Origin: Diadema setosum
Taxonomy: Eukaryota; Echinodermata; Echinoidea; Diadematoida; Diadematidae
Direction of reading: 5' to 3'
Assembly: GCA_033980235.1 (NCBI GenBank)
Contig: CM067062.1
Span: 18,506,301 to 18,570,300, forward strand
Length of the DNA: 64,000 bases
The notes below the pieces were generated by a model. It was not told where the DNA came from. It ran no database searches and saw only the letters and a list, made by a program, of their open reading frames with translations. Of this stretch, positions 60,301 to 61,976 are shown piece by piece. Position 1 is the first letter of the stretch. Each line of letters opens with the position of its first letter. Made by a program: the position numbers and the translations under genes.

Positions 60301-61976
60301 TGGTAAACAAACCAGAGCGAAACGCATTGTTTTTCGGCTCCATACGCTGAGCTCCGAGGAAGGTGCCCGGGAAATTTGACTCTCTCAGTGAGCCAATCAG
60401 AAGGTGATGTGGTTGCTAGAGGCGGGGCTTAACATCGATTGGCACCATCGTACGGATGGGTGATTCTCCCCTCGCATCGCCGCTCGGACATTGTCTTTGA
60501 GAAAGAGGTGAATCTTCAAAGCCTGTTTTCTCGCAATTTTGTCAGGCTAACAACTTAAAAAGTGCATTTTATTTCTCTTTCTATGCCCACTTATGGTGCC
60601 GAAGAATACAAGTGTTTTATATCAATGCAAAGCTTAGGAAATGGGCAATGTGATTCAGTGAAAAAATGAATTTTCAAAATTCCCGACTTTTGCCTGAAAC
60701 CGTTGTCGCCGGTCACATTTGTTGTTGTTTTTTTCATGCTTTGAAGCATCTTCATTTAGGCTCAATTACCAAAGTTAGACAATTTCTCAAATTGTGCCAT
60801 CAGGATGGTAAACAGTACGTATCTTTATCATCTTGATTTGAAAATCAGGAGAATTGTTTGCGCATTGTAGCAAGTGCACACATTCAGAAATGTATGGAAG
60901 AAAACCAGAGAGACAAATGTATTCCGCAACTGTGTGCATGAGCTTGTCACCATGACACACATGTAACTATATCTCCCTACTCGTGTTACAAAAGTCACAG
61001 GATTTTTACATCTGTGGCAGAGGTATTTCCCTGTGTGAGAAATGATTAAGCTCTCTGGTCCTTGAGCCGAAGTCAAACCAAGCTTTTGAAATATGTGCTG
61101 GTAGAAGTGACCTCAGAGCAGGACTTTATGGGCCCCAGTAATCTCCATTTTGGAATAAATAAAAATTACTGGTACTGGGTAAAAGTAATTGTGAGGGAAT
61201 TTGTGTTTCTGATGCCTCTGCATGTTTATGTTTGATTTTAAAAGGTTGGAATAGCTTTTACAACTGAGGGCGAGTGCAAAGGTTCCCTCCGATATAGTTG
61301 TACTGTTTACATTATGTAGTCACAGGTATTATAAAGTGTGTGTCTAATATGGTTGGGTGTCTGAGAACAAGCAAACAATAAGAATGCTATTTCGTTGTCC
61401 TCAGAAGTGTAGGCTTGTGTTAATTTTAACATCCTGTGTGTTTGTATTTTATGTGTGTGTGTGTGTGTGTGTGTGCTTGTACATGGGAATGGAGAAAAGA
61501 GATGTTTGGTCATGTTTTTGTGTCACTGCAAGAAAGAAAAGGGAAATAGCCCACCACCCCATTGCAGAACATTGTCACAAGAGGGCAGCATTACAGTTTT
61601 TTTAGCCATCCATTTCAGGTCTCGCACACCTGTGTTAATAAGTCAGCATCAACGGAATGCTGTTTTATCCCTTCCTGATGTATGTATTATTTGTAGATCG
61701 TTAATACTTTATCAGTAAAGGGATACAATTGCAATGTTACTATACAGGAGTCACAAGTTCCCATTATTTGTTATTTCCTCTTCTTTTTTTTCTTTTTTGT
61801 TGTTGTATTCACGGTGTTGTAGGTCATGATCCAAGCCTGGATAGCGAGGTCTTCGAGATCGACGACGACAACGACGAGTACGTGGAGAGTGGCGAGGTGA
61901 TCCAGGAGGTGGACCAGGCGGACCTGACCAAAGAGCAGCAGGACCTGGTCCAGAAGGAGGACTATGTGGTCTTGAG
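3039..61976 (+). CDS. SGSM1: SGSM1/2-like RUN-TBC Rab GTPase-activating protein gene (13 exons, both ends missing)
   Basis: Thirteen exons join in frame (169+144+68+155+138+134+68+333+223+65+215+205+154 nt, 2071 nt, about 690 codons). Every boundary has AG acceptor and GT donor, and all phases match. The product reads in vertebrate SGSM1/SGSM2 order: RUN domain (about residues 1-175), Rab-binding PH-like region (about 200-400), Ser/Pro linker (404-477), start of TBC domain (about 480-640), acidic insert (640-690). In mammals SGSM1/RUTBC2 and SGSM2/RUTBC1 bind Rab9 and act as GAPs, for Rab36 and for Rab32/38 respectively, in endosome and melanosome-type trafficking. The motifs [16 protein letters not shown] and [16 protein letters not shown] look closer to my memory of SGSM1, but an invertebrate copy is probably ancestral to both. 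The arginine- and glutamine-finger motifs of the TBC domain are not in this window. The initiator exon was not found in 1-3038. Family assignment is firm; the SGSM1 symbol rather than SGSM2 is uncertain. Confidence 0.93.
3274..3722. mobile_element. possible TIR element (ends TGTTCTCATTGC / GCAATGAGAACA)
   Basis: A 12-bp inverted repeat, TGTTCTCATTGC at 3274-3285 and its exact complement at 3711-3722, encloses about 450 bp. The inside carries related phrases (GTCGTGATCGTGACC, GGATCACGACCC) in opposite orientations. There is no ORF of note. The element class is unknown. Confidence 0.5.
4255..5230. repeat. four-copy tandem repeat (period ~225 bp) with (CAGA)n cores
   Basis: The phrase ACTATTCCT(T/C)GCATTTGCTC recurs at about 4276, 4569, 4794 and 5018. 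Each is followed by GAGTATT.., a purine/(ACAGACAG) microsatellite and CAT(T)CATCAGAAGGGAAG.GGG. The first copy is about 70 bp longer because its CAGA/AACA tracts are expanded. Confidence 0.85.
6113..6206. mobile_element. TTAA-bounded mini-element, copy 2
   Basis: TTAACCTGTTAGAGACTAGT to TCCTCAATGGGTTAA with internal CCCAAGTATACTTGGG. Same orientation and layout as the copy at 1141, clearly diverged. Confidence 0.75.
7917..8295. repeat. interspersed repeat, copy 1 of a two-copy family
   Basis: Shares order and wording with 13041-13370: AGGAATTTTTGC(T)G.AGAAAT, TCCAAATTGGCACC, GTTGCCAATTTGAGA, a poly(A)/AACAA patch and GCTCAAA.TG. CAAATTGGCA and TGCCAATTTG form an inverted pair. Family not named. 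Confidence 0.55.
8496..8544. other. 16-bp perfect inverted repeat hairpin
   Basis: TCAACAGTGCTATGCC at 8496-8511 and its exact complement at 8529-8544, with a 17-nt loop. Confidence 0.75.
9586..9935. repeat. 350-bp purine-rich (GAGA/AGATA) tract
   Basis: Almost only G and A with scattered T, built of GAGAGA, AGATAGA and AAAGAGAG words. The Leu/Ser/Phe-rich reverse-strand ORFs over it are artefacts of the tract. Confidence 0.9.
10976..11119 (+). CDS. SGSM1: SGSM exon B: RUN domain, central helices
   Basis: Acceptor with a long pyrimidine tract (TTTTTTTTTTCTCAACAG) and donor GTAAGG at 11120. Enters in phase 2 (AA|G, Lys) and leaves in phase 2 (AG|C, Ser). Translates as a polar linker ([16 protein letters not shown]) then [20 protein letters not shown] and [11 protein letters not shown]. 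The second part matches the vertebrate [22 protein letters not shown] block, a conserved RUN-domain helix pair. The linker before it is poorly conserved, as in vertebrate paralogues. Confidence 0.92.
11168..11300 (-). mobile_element. interspersed repeat 3' end (LINE/SINE-tail-like), copy 1
   Basis: GGTTTTATTAAAAACCATGT then CTGGCAGCCAAAGGCTGAAT TGCATA (shown in two parts) resembles 12406-12540 (TTTTATTGAGGTATTCATGT, CTTGCAGTCATAAGACTGAA). The shared layout (poly-T end, CATGTCT.GCAG, CTGAATTGCA) suggests the 3' tail of a retroposon in reverse orientation. Confidence 0.5.
11762..11980. mobile_element. short TIR element (GGCCTGAATTCACAAAG ends)
   Basis: Left end GGCCTGAATTCACAAAGTTA and right end ..CTTCATGAATTTGGGCC are imperfect inverted repeats, extended by TCTAGACC/GGTCTAAA. 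About 219 bp and non-coding, so MITE-like. Confidence 0.6.
12222..12289 (+). CDS. SGSM1: SGSM exon C: RUN domain, [11 protein letters not shown] block
   Basis: Small 68-nt exon with acceptor CCAAATGCAG and donor GTAAGT at 12290. Encodes (S)[20 protein letters not shown] ending in LL, almost identical to vertebrate [22 protein letters not shown]. This is the most conserved stretch of the SGSM RUN domain. It leaves in phase 1 (G|TT, Val), which matches exon D exactly. At 68 nt it is too short to show as a long ORF, so identity and splice phase are the evidence. Confidence 0.95.
12372..12540 (-). mobile_element. (GATA)n plus retroposon 3' tail, copy 2
   Basis: GATAGATAGATA followed by TTTTATTGAGGTATTCATGT and a region similar to 11168-11300. 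The microsatellite sits where a target-side or terminal tract of a reverse-oriented LINE/SINE tail would be. Confidence 0.5.
13041..13370. repeat. interspersed repeat, copy 2 (partner of 7917-8295)
   Basis: Shares TTCAAATTGGCACC, TTGCCAATTTGAGAA and GGGCTCAAAGTGAAAG with the first copy, in the same order and strand. Confidence 0.55.
15245..15460. mobile_element. TACTGTAAAAGTGG TIR element, copy 1
   Basis: Starts TACCGTAAAAGTGGATATTT and ends AAATTTCCACTTTTACAGTA, about 216 bp. The middle contains GCGCAACTAATTTTTC, TTTTTAATTCCGCGGAAT and GCTTCTGGTTGCGCG. TA at both ends suggests a TA-target (Tc1/mariner-like) non-autonomous element. Confidence 0.8.
15607..15699. mobile_element. TTAA-bounded mini-element, copy 3
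   Basis: TTAACCCTTTGAAGACTGGT to GTCGTCCTCAACAAGTTAA with CCCAAGTATACTCGG in the left third. Confidence 0.75.
15908..16097. repeat. GCAAA-rich interspersed repeat, copy 1
   Basis: TATACGCCAAATATTTTGCA, TTTTTATTTTCGCAAA, GAGTGCTATTTGCAAATT repeated twice, then ATTCTGACGTGAATGTGACT. The same phrases in the same order recur at 27945-28330. Confidence 0.6.
16279..16433 (+). CDS. SGSM1: SGSM exon D: end of RUN domain ([20 protein letters not shown])
   Basis: Acceptor ACCCTGCCAG, donor GTGGGG at 16434. It reads [20 protein letters not shown] then [14 protein letters not shown], nearly the same as vertebrate SGSM ([29 protein letters not shown]). It then runs into a short Gly/Ser/Pro-rich tail ([18 protein letters not shown]). 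The conserved block closes the RUN domain; the tail starts a variable linker. Phase 0 exit. The donor GTGGGG is weaker than the other donors, so some alternative donor use is possible, but none is evident. Confidence 0.95.
16434..18245. other. intron D-E (1.8 kb)
   Basis: Starts with a GATAAT/AATAAT microsatellite (about 16490-16625) and contains a tRNA-like sequence (17805-17875). No coding sequence recognised. Confidence 0.85.
17805..17875 (+). pseudogene. tRNA-like sequence (degenerate tRNA or SINE head)
   Basis: TAGCTCAGTCAGTAGAGC is a perfect A box and D arm (GCTC/GAGC stem). CCTGG-CTAAAAT-CCGGA forms an anticodon arm with one mismatch and anticodon-position AAA. GGTTTCGCATCC is a damaged B box with C in place of the invariant A58. 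The acceptor stem pairs at 5 of 7 positions. I call it a tRNA pseudogene or a tRNA-derived SINE head, not a working tRNA. Confidence 0.55.
18246..18383 (+). CDS. SGSM1: SGSM exon E: start of Rab-binding region
   Basis: Acceptor GACCTCCGACCCCAG preceded by a CTCCTCC-rich tract, donor GTAAGT at 18384; symmetric phase 0-0, 46 codons. After a variable stretch ([20 protein letters not shown]) it encodes [20 protein letters not shown] and NVLVQP. This matches vertebrate [25 protein letters not shown], the entry to the PH-like Rab9-binding region. Being symmetric, the exon could be skipped without a frameshift, but it carries conserved sequence and I expect it to be constitutive. Confidence 0.95.
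19181..19392. mobile_element. TACTGTAAAAGTGG TIR element, copy 2 (opposite orientation)
   Basis: TACTGTAAAAGTGGAAATTT to ATATCCACTTTTACACTA. It carries AACCAGAAGCTAGC and TTCCGGGGAATTAAAAAC in the order expected for the reverse of copy 1. Confidence 0.75.
20865..20902. repeat. (CT)n microsatellite
   Basis: CTGTCTCTCTCTGTCTCTCC followed by further CT dinucleotides. Confidence 0.9.
21696..21712. repeat. poly(G) run, 17 bases
   Basis: Uninterrupted G tract followed by AGGGG. Confidence 0.9.
22001..22205. mobile_element. TACTGTAAAAGTGG TIR element, copy 3
   Basis: TACTGTAAAAGTGGATATTT to AAATTTCCACTTTTACAGTA. Same orientation as the copy at 15245, with intact ends and internal GCGCAACTAATTTTTCG and TTCTGGTTGCGCGAAATG. 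Confidence 0.85.
23731..24223. mobile_element. ~490-bp fold-back element with nested inverted repeats
   Basis: The left arm (about 23731-23948) and right arm (about 24006-24223) are near-complete reverse complements separated by a 57-bp spacer. Outer phrase AAGCCTTTCCTGACAGCCAG and inner phrase AATAGGTCTATAGCTTGT. Each arm also contains its own inverted pair, ATAGACCTATTC...GAATAGGTCTAT, about 94 bp apart. Confidence 0.85.
24492..24532. other. 41-bp palindrome
   Basis: TTTCTTTTGTTTGTGATAAT, one base, then its exact reverse complement. 20-bp arms with a 1-nt spacer. Confidence 0.9.
24628..24676. repeat. (CA)n/(CAGA)n microsatellite
   Basis: CACACACAGACACACACAGA followed by a pure CA run. Confidence 0.9.
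27395..27690. repeat. purine-rich GAAA/GATAGA tract
   Basis: Interrupted GGAAGAAGAA, AGATAGATAGAGAAAGAGAG and GATGGATGAATGGATAG words over about 300 bp. Reverse-strand ORFs here are Leu/Ser-rich artefacts. Confidence 0.85.
27945..28330. repeat. GCAAA-type repeat, copy 2, carrying two TTAA mini-elements (28018-28112, 28137-28229)
   Basis: The host repeat matches 15908-16097 at both ends (TTTTTATTTTC..AAA and GATCCTGACATGAATGTGA). It is split by two mini-elements in the reverse orientation (..TTGAGGACGGGCTGATTTTG.., ..GAGTATACTCGAG..). The segment AACATGCGAAAATATTAGTGAATT (24 nt at 28113-28136) lies between them, and a version of its start follows the second copy. Confidence 0.75.
28511..29898. 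mobile_element. AGCTCACCTGAG multi-unit element (5 internal units of ~320 bp)
   Basis: Left end TAGCTCACCTGAGCCAAAGG, right end ACTCAGGTGAGCGCTAGACC. The shared CTCACCTGAG is a short terminal inverted repeat. Inside, the phrase TACATTTTCATCTTCTTCTT starts units at about 28609, 28930, 29252, 29591 and 29770 (last one truncated). Units contain AAACTTGGC(A/G)GGTAGCATCC, AATGGGCACCATGC and long GGGGCCCC-type runs. From memory this is a repeat widespread in marine invertebrate genomes. No protein is encoded. Confidence 0.8.
30139..30168. repeat. (AAATG)n microsatellite
   Basis: Five to six tandem AAATG units. Confidence 0.9.
30198..30345. mobile_element. mariner-like MITE (TACAGTCAAACCTGTC ends)
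   Basis: TACAGTCAAACCTGTC at the left and GACATGTTTGACTGTA at the right are inverted repeats with one mismatch, bounded by TA. 148 bp, non-coding. It ends about 100 bp before exon F. Confidence 0.8.
30448..30581 (+). CDS. SGSM1: SGSM exon F: Rab-binding region, first strands
   Basis: Acceptor TGTAAATCCAG, donor GTAAAG at 30582. Enters in phase 0, leaves in phase 2 (AG|). Translates as [32 protein letters not shown] and then an acidic [12 protein letters not shown] tail. It matches vertebrate [15 protein letters not shown]...[11 protein letters not shown] followed by a variable acidic loop before YWDYA. The acidic tail borders the position where the candidate microexon at 36942-36986 would add a basic segment. 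Confidence 0.95.
30785..30916. repeat. degenerate (AATC)n microsatellite
   Basis: AATCAATCAATC and related TCAATCATCTCAATC words, purest near 30893-30914. Confidence 0.9.
34075..34647. other. GC/CpG-rich island of unknown origin ending in a 20-base poly(A)
   Basis: In an AT-rich intron, this block is GC-rich with many CpG words (CCGCGAGCCGTGCGCGCACC, GGGCCGGTAAACACTCGGCG) and ends in A20 at 34628-34647. It looks like a retroposed copy of an RNA, or a SINE, in plus orientation. A B-box-like GGTTCAAAT occurs at 34533, but there is no convincing tRNA fold. No protein or structured RNA recognised. Confidence 0.5.
36942..36986 (+). CDS. SGSM1: candidate 45-nt cassette microexon between SGSM exons F and G
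   Basis: A 45-nt block has a pyrimidine-rich acceptor (TCCCTCCCCTGTGTTTTGATGTAG) and a perfect GTAAGT donor at 36987. Its length is divisible by three, and its phase (2-2) is exactly that needed between exons F and G. Inclusion would replace one Ser by Arg and add 15 residues net: [16 protein letters not shown]. The insert is basic, unlike the acidic end of exon F. The new junction would create R-R-N-S, a basophilic kinase (PKA-type) consensus. Exon F joins exon G perfectly without it, giving the canonical vertebrate-like order. It is therefore a cassette exon if real. I know of no matching insert in vertebrate proteins, and no transcript evidence is available. Confidence 0.45.
37902..37991. 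repeat. (GAA/GGA)n purine tract
   Basis: GAAGAAGAAGAGGAGGAGGA followed by GAAGAAGAGGAAAAAG. Confidence 0.9.
38470..38612. repeat. ~22-bp minisatellite (TTGCCACTTCTTAATTNNCA)n
   Basis: About six tandem variants of CATTGCCACTT.TTAATT with drift between copies. Confidence 0.85.
40005..40138. repeat. half copy of the TTAAAGGGAT..ATGATCCCTTTAA element family
   Basis: GTATGCTCTTTCATATTTCA, CACAAGTGGTTCCTCATTAT and ATACCATCCCTTTAA align with the right half of the element at 58742-59131. Confidence 0.65.
40596..40740. mobile_element. 145-bp MITE (GTCCCATTTCATAAAAC ends)
   Basis: Left GTCCCCATTTCCTAAAACTT(GTTATCA) and right (TGATAAC)AAGTTTTATGAAATGGGAC are inverted repeats of about 26 bp with two differences. 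The centre has ATCTGATTGGCTGAG. Confidence 0.8.
42693..42790. promoter_or_regulatory. pair of X-box-like (RFX) motifs
   Basis: GTCTCCATGGAAAC at 42693-42706 fits the RFX X-box form GTNNCC-AT-GGNAAC. GTTTCCATGGGAAT at 42777-42790 differs by the last base. A further close match, ATTGCCATGGAAAC, is at 32469-32482. Function is inferred from motif only. Confidence 0.3.
43316..43408. mobile_element. TTAA-type mini-element, copy 6
   Basis: TTAAACCCACTGAAGACTGA to TCGTCCTCAGTGGGTTAG with CCCGAGTATAGTTGGG. The terminal TTAA on the right has decayed to TTAG. Confidence 0.7.
44041..44231. mobile_element. degenerate telomere-type (TTAGGG)n block with inverted GGGCAATTACCCC ends
   Basis: GGGCAATTACCCCC-AGA-GGGCAATTACCCCC on the left and GGGGTAATTGCCCA-GGGGGTAATTGCCCT on the right are inverted repeats, each itself a doublet. 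Between them are GGTTAGGGTTAGGGTTAGG-type repeats with variants (GGATTAGGATTAGG). Confidence 0.75.
44970..45113 (+). CDS. unrecognised small ORF in intron F-G, exon-like composition
   Basis: An ATG-initiated 47-codon frame ([47 protein letters not shown], stop). It stays open upstream to about 44886, where [20 protein letters not shown] would precede it. Amino-acid make-up is protein-like and the GC is above the local background, unlike other ORFs here. I recognise no family. It could be chance, a decayed retrocopy or an exon of another gene. No splice model fits SGSM. Confidence 0.2.
   Translation: MFDAAQLKNGSEAFRYNPFGALVQETWRAARGNFSAIEMKLYPHLPD
45504..45577. repeat. poly(C)-poly(A)-(AAAAT)n tract
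   Basis: 14 C, then 13 A, then AAATAAAATAAAAAATAAAA-type repeats. Confidence 0.9.
46207..46231 (+). promoter_or_regulatory. (TTC)n tract upstream of exon G acceptor
   Basis: Eight TTC triplets start 61 nt and end 36 nt before exon G. UCUU-rich tracts of this kind are binding sites for polypyrimidine-tract proteins. Confidence 0.4.
46268..46335 (+). CDS. SGSM1: SGSM exon G: IYWDYAV / YLHCHQQ strand pair of Rab-binding region
   Basis: A 68-nt exon with acceptor TGATTCCCCAAACCAG and donor GTAAGT at 46336. Encodes (S)[19 protein letters not shown] then HQQ, matching vertebrate SVYWDYAM...[11 protein letters not shown] closely. Phase 2 entry, phase 1 exit (C|CG, Pro). A run of TTC triplets (46207-46231) lies 36 nt before the acceptor. 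That UCUU-rich tract is of the kind bound by polypyrimidine-tract proteins and may influence the splicing of this short exon. Confidence 0.95.
46401..46440. repeat. exact 20-bp tandem duplication
   Basis: GCATCATGTGACCAAACATG occurs twice head to tail. Confidence 0.95.
46505..46552. other. 48-bp palindrome (36 bp perfect core)
   Basis: AATATTCATGGTATAGTG at 46511-46528 is followed directly by its exact complement (46529-46546), with no spacer. TGATGT/GCATCA extends the arms with one mismatch. Confidence 0.9.
47730..47821. mobile_element. second type of TTAA-bounded ~92-bp element
   Basis: TTAACCCCTTGTGTACTTTG to CCCCGGCACATAAAGGATTAA. Same size and ends as the 93-bp family but a different middle (GAGTTGTACACTCTG). 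Confidence 0.55.
48240..48476. repeat. long (AAT)n/(GAT)n microsatellite
   Basis: More than 30 AAT triplets flanked by GATGAT-rich parts. The poly-Ile and poly-Met ORFs across it are artefacts. Confidence 0.95.
48686..49018 (+). CDS. SGSM1: SGSM exon H: core of Rab-binding region and Ser-rich loop
   Basis: Largest exon (333 nt). Acceptor TTTGACCTCCTCCAG, donor GTAAGA at 49019. Encodes [60 protein letters not shown], then a basic/Ser-rich loop ([20 protein letters not shown]) and [17 protein letters not shown]. Vertebrate SGSM proteins have [41 protein letters not shown] and TDYVFRII at the same places. The Ser-rich loop is longer than I remember in vertebrates. The exon is GC-rich and CpG-rich against an AT-rich background. 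Confidence 0.96.
51004..51096. mobile_element. TTAA-type mini-element, copy 7
   Basis: TTAACCCGCTGAAGATGAGT to CCCATCCTCAATGGTTTTG, with CCCGAGTATACTAGGG. The right terminal TTAA has been lost. Confidence 0.7.
51788..52004. mobile_element. TACTGTAAAAC TIR element, diverged relative of the TACTGTAAAAGTGG family
   Basis: TACTGTAAAACATGATATAT to TTCGTTTTACAGTA, about 217 bp, with CGCGAAATTTGCGAAATTAA in the right half. Confidence 0.6.
52157..52379 (+). CDS. SGSM1: SGSM exon I: variable Ser/Pro linker between Rab-binding region and TBC domain
   Basis: Acceptor TCTGTGTCCTCCTCCTAG, donor GTGGGA at 52380. Phases fit (A|TT in, AG| out). It encodes [38 protein letters not shown] and then a Ser/Pro/Val-rich stretch ([20 protein letters not shown]) ending EMAVITATS. 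The linker is expected to be disordered, and similarity to vertebrates is weak here. Exon status rests on open frame, splice signals, phase fit and very high GC. Base composition (long CpG-rich codons such as CGC and GCG) stands out strongly from the neighbouring introns. Confidence 0.88.
52380..55579. other. intron I-J (3.2 kb)
   Basis: Has a duplicated GTAGCCACATCCATTATCTG block (52868-52945 and 53011-53086), a G14 run (53944-53957) and otherwise plain AT-rich sequence. Nothing coding recognised. Confidence 0.85.
52868..53086. repeat. ~75-bp duplication, copies 143 bp apart
   Basis: TAGCCACATCCATTATCTGT, TGTAAAAGCGTCACAT and CACCCCTCTTCCCACGCCA occur in both halves in the same order. Confidence 0.85.
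55580..55644 (+). CDS. SGSM1: SGSM exon J: lead-in to the TBC domain ([17 protein letters not shown])
   Basis: A 65-nt exon with acceptor TTTTTGTTTCAG and donor GTAAGT at 55645. Encodes [20 protein letters not shown] followed by G and the first base of Trp. This matches vertebrate [20 protein letters not shown]. The Trp codon is split T|GG with exon K, a good check on the model. A run of 19 G lies 32 nt downstream of the donor (55677-55695); G runs near donors are known splicing enhancers bound by hnRNP H/F-type proteins. Confidence 0.95.
55677..55695. repeat. poly(G) run, 19 bases, close to exon J donor
   Basis: Longest homopolymer G run in the window, 32 nt into the intron. Confidence 0.9.
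55953..56713. mobile_element. 761-bp element with TTAACCCTAAAAGGGCC terminal repeats
   Basis: TTAACCCTAAAAGGGCC at 55953-55969 and its exact complement at 56697-56713. Both extend into GATTCCGCCCC-type sequence (ATGGATTCCGCCCC at left, CTGATTCCGCCCC at right, same strand). It begins and ends in TTAA. No transposase reading frame, so a non-autonomous TTAA-target element. Confidence 0.8.
57522..57736 (+). CDS. SGSM1: SGSM exon K: first part of TBC domain
   Basis: Acceptor TTGACCTCGATCAG, donor GTGAGA at 57737. Encodes [20 protein letters not shown], a variable [13 protein letters not shown] loop, [20 protein letters not shown], then [17 protein letters not shown]. Vertebrate SGSM has [21 protein letters not shown], then KELELLRQVYYGG..HEIRKDVW. 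The V/Y-(Y/F)-GG-x-x-H-x-(I/L)-R motif is the usual opening of a TBC domain. Phase 0 exit joins exon L to complete the REVWPYLLG motif. Confidence 0.96.
57737..58441. other. intron K-L (0.7 kb)
   Basis: Shortest intron; nearly half of it is one MITE (57943-58248). Confidence 0.9.
57943..58248. mobile_element. 306-bp hAT-like MITE with CAATCA target duplication
   Basis: CAGAGACTCCAAC at 57943-57955 and its exact complement at 58236-58248, flanked on both sides by CAATCA (57937-57942, 58249-58254). CAGAG ends fit hAT-type termini, though a 6-bp rather than 8-bp duplication is seen. The body is studded with TCTCCCGT words. Confidence 0.75.
58442..58646 (+). CDS. SGSM1: SGSM exon L: TBC domain [11 protein letters not shown] segment and helix
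   Basis: Acceptor TTTCGTATTGCCCTAG, donor GTCAGT at 58647. Encodes [40 protein letters not shown] and [20 protein letters not shown], ending SEGQIPLTG. Vertebrate SGSM has [22 protein letters not shown]....YQQVLAEWKACEVVVRQRE at the same place. The following Ser-rich end begins the long insertion that splits the TBC domain in this family, so the catalytic motifs come in later exons outside this window. Phase 1 exit (G|GT, Gly). Confidence 0.96.
58742..59131. mobile_element. 390-bp TTAAAGGGAT palindromic element
   Basis: Left TTAAAGGGATGGTACAGTAT and right ATATGATCCCTTTAA are imperfect inverted repeats. ATTTCATTTGATGAAAATTG and CAATTTTCATCAAATGAACG show that the inner arms also fold back. A half copy is at 40005-40138. 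Confidence 0.75.
59354..60716. mobile_element. 1363-bp element with 33-bp perfect terminal inverted repeats and ATTT duplication
   Basis: 59354-59386 begins GTGACCGGCGACAACGGTTT and is the exact reverse complement of 60684-60716. ATTT flanks both ends (59350-59353, 60717-60720). The inside is CpG-rich with ATTGGCTGG and AGCCAATCAG (CCAAT-type) words and only short ORFs, so it is non-autonomous or decayed. Confidence 0.85.
61452..61474. repeat. (TG)n microsatellite
   Basis: About 11 TG units. Confidence 0.95.
61823..61976 (+). CDS. SGSM1: SGSM exon M: acidic insert inside the TBC domain
   Basis: Acceptor TTGTTGTATTCACGGTGTTGTAG, donor GTCAGG at 61977. Translates as [40 protein letters not shown] and [11 protein letters not shown]. 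It is extremely acidic. Only the VFEIDDD..E motif recalls the vertebrate SNDVFISVDDLE element, so similarity is weak. Exon status rests on phase fit with exon L, splice signals, open frame and codon use. It exits in phase 2 (AG|) into an exon that is not recognised in the remaining 2 kb. Confidence 0.85.

Larger units (their letters stand above)
58647..61822. other. intron L-M (3.2 kb)
   Basis: More than half is two TIR elements (58742-59131 and 59354-60716), plus a (TG)n run (61452-61473). No coding sequence recognised. Confidence 0.85.
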
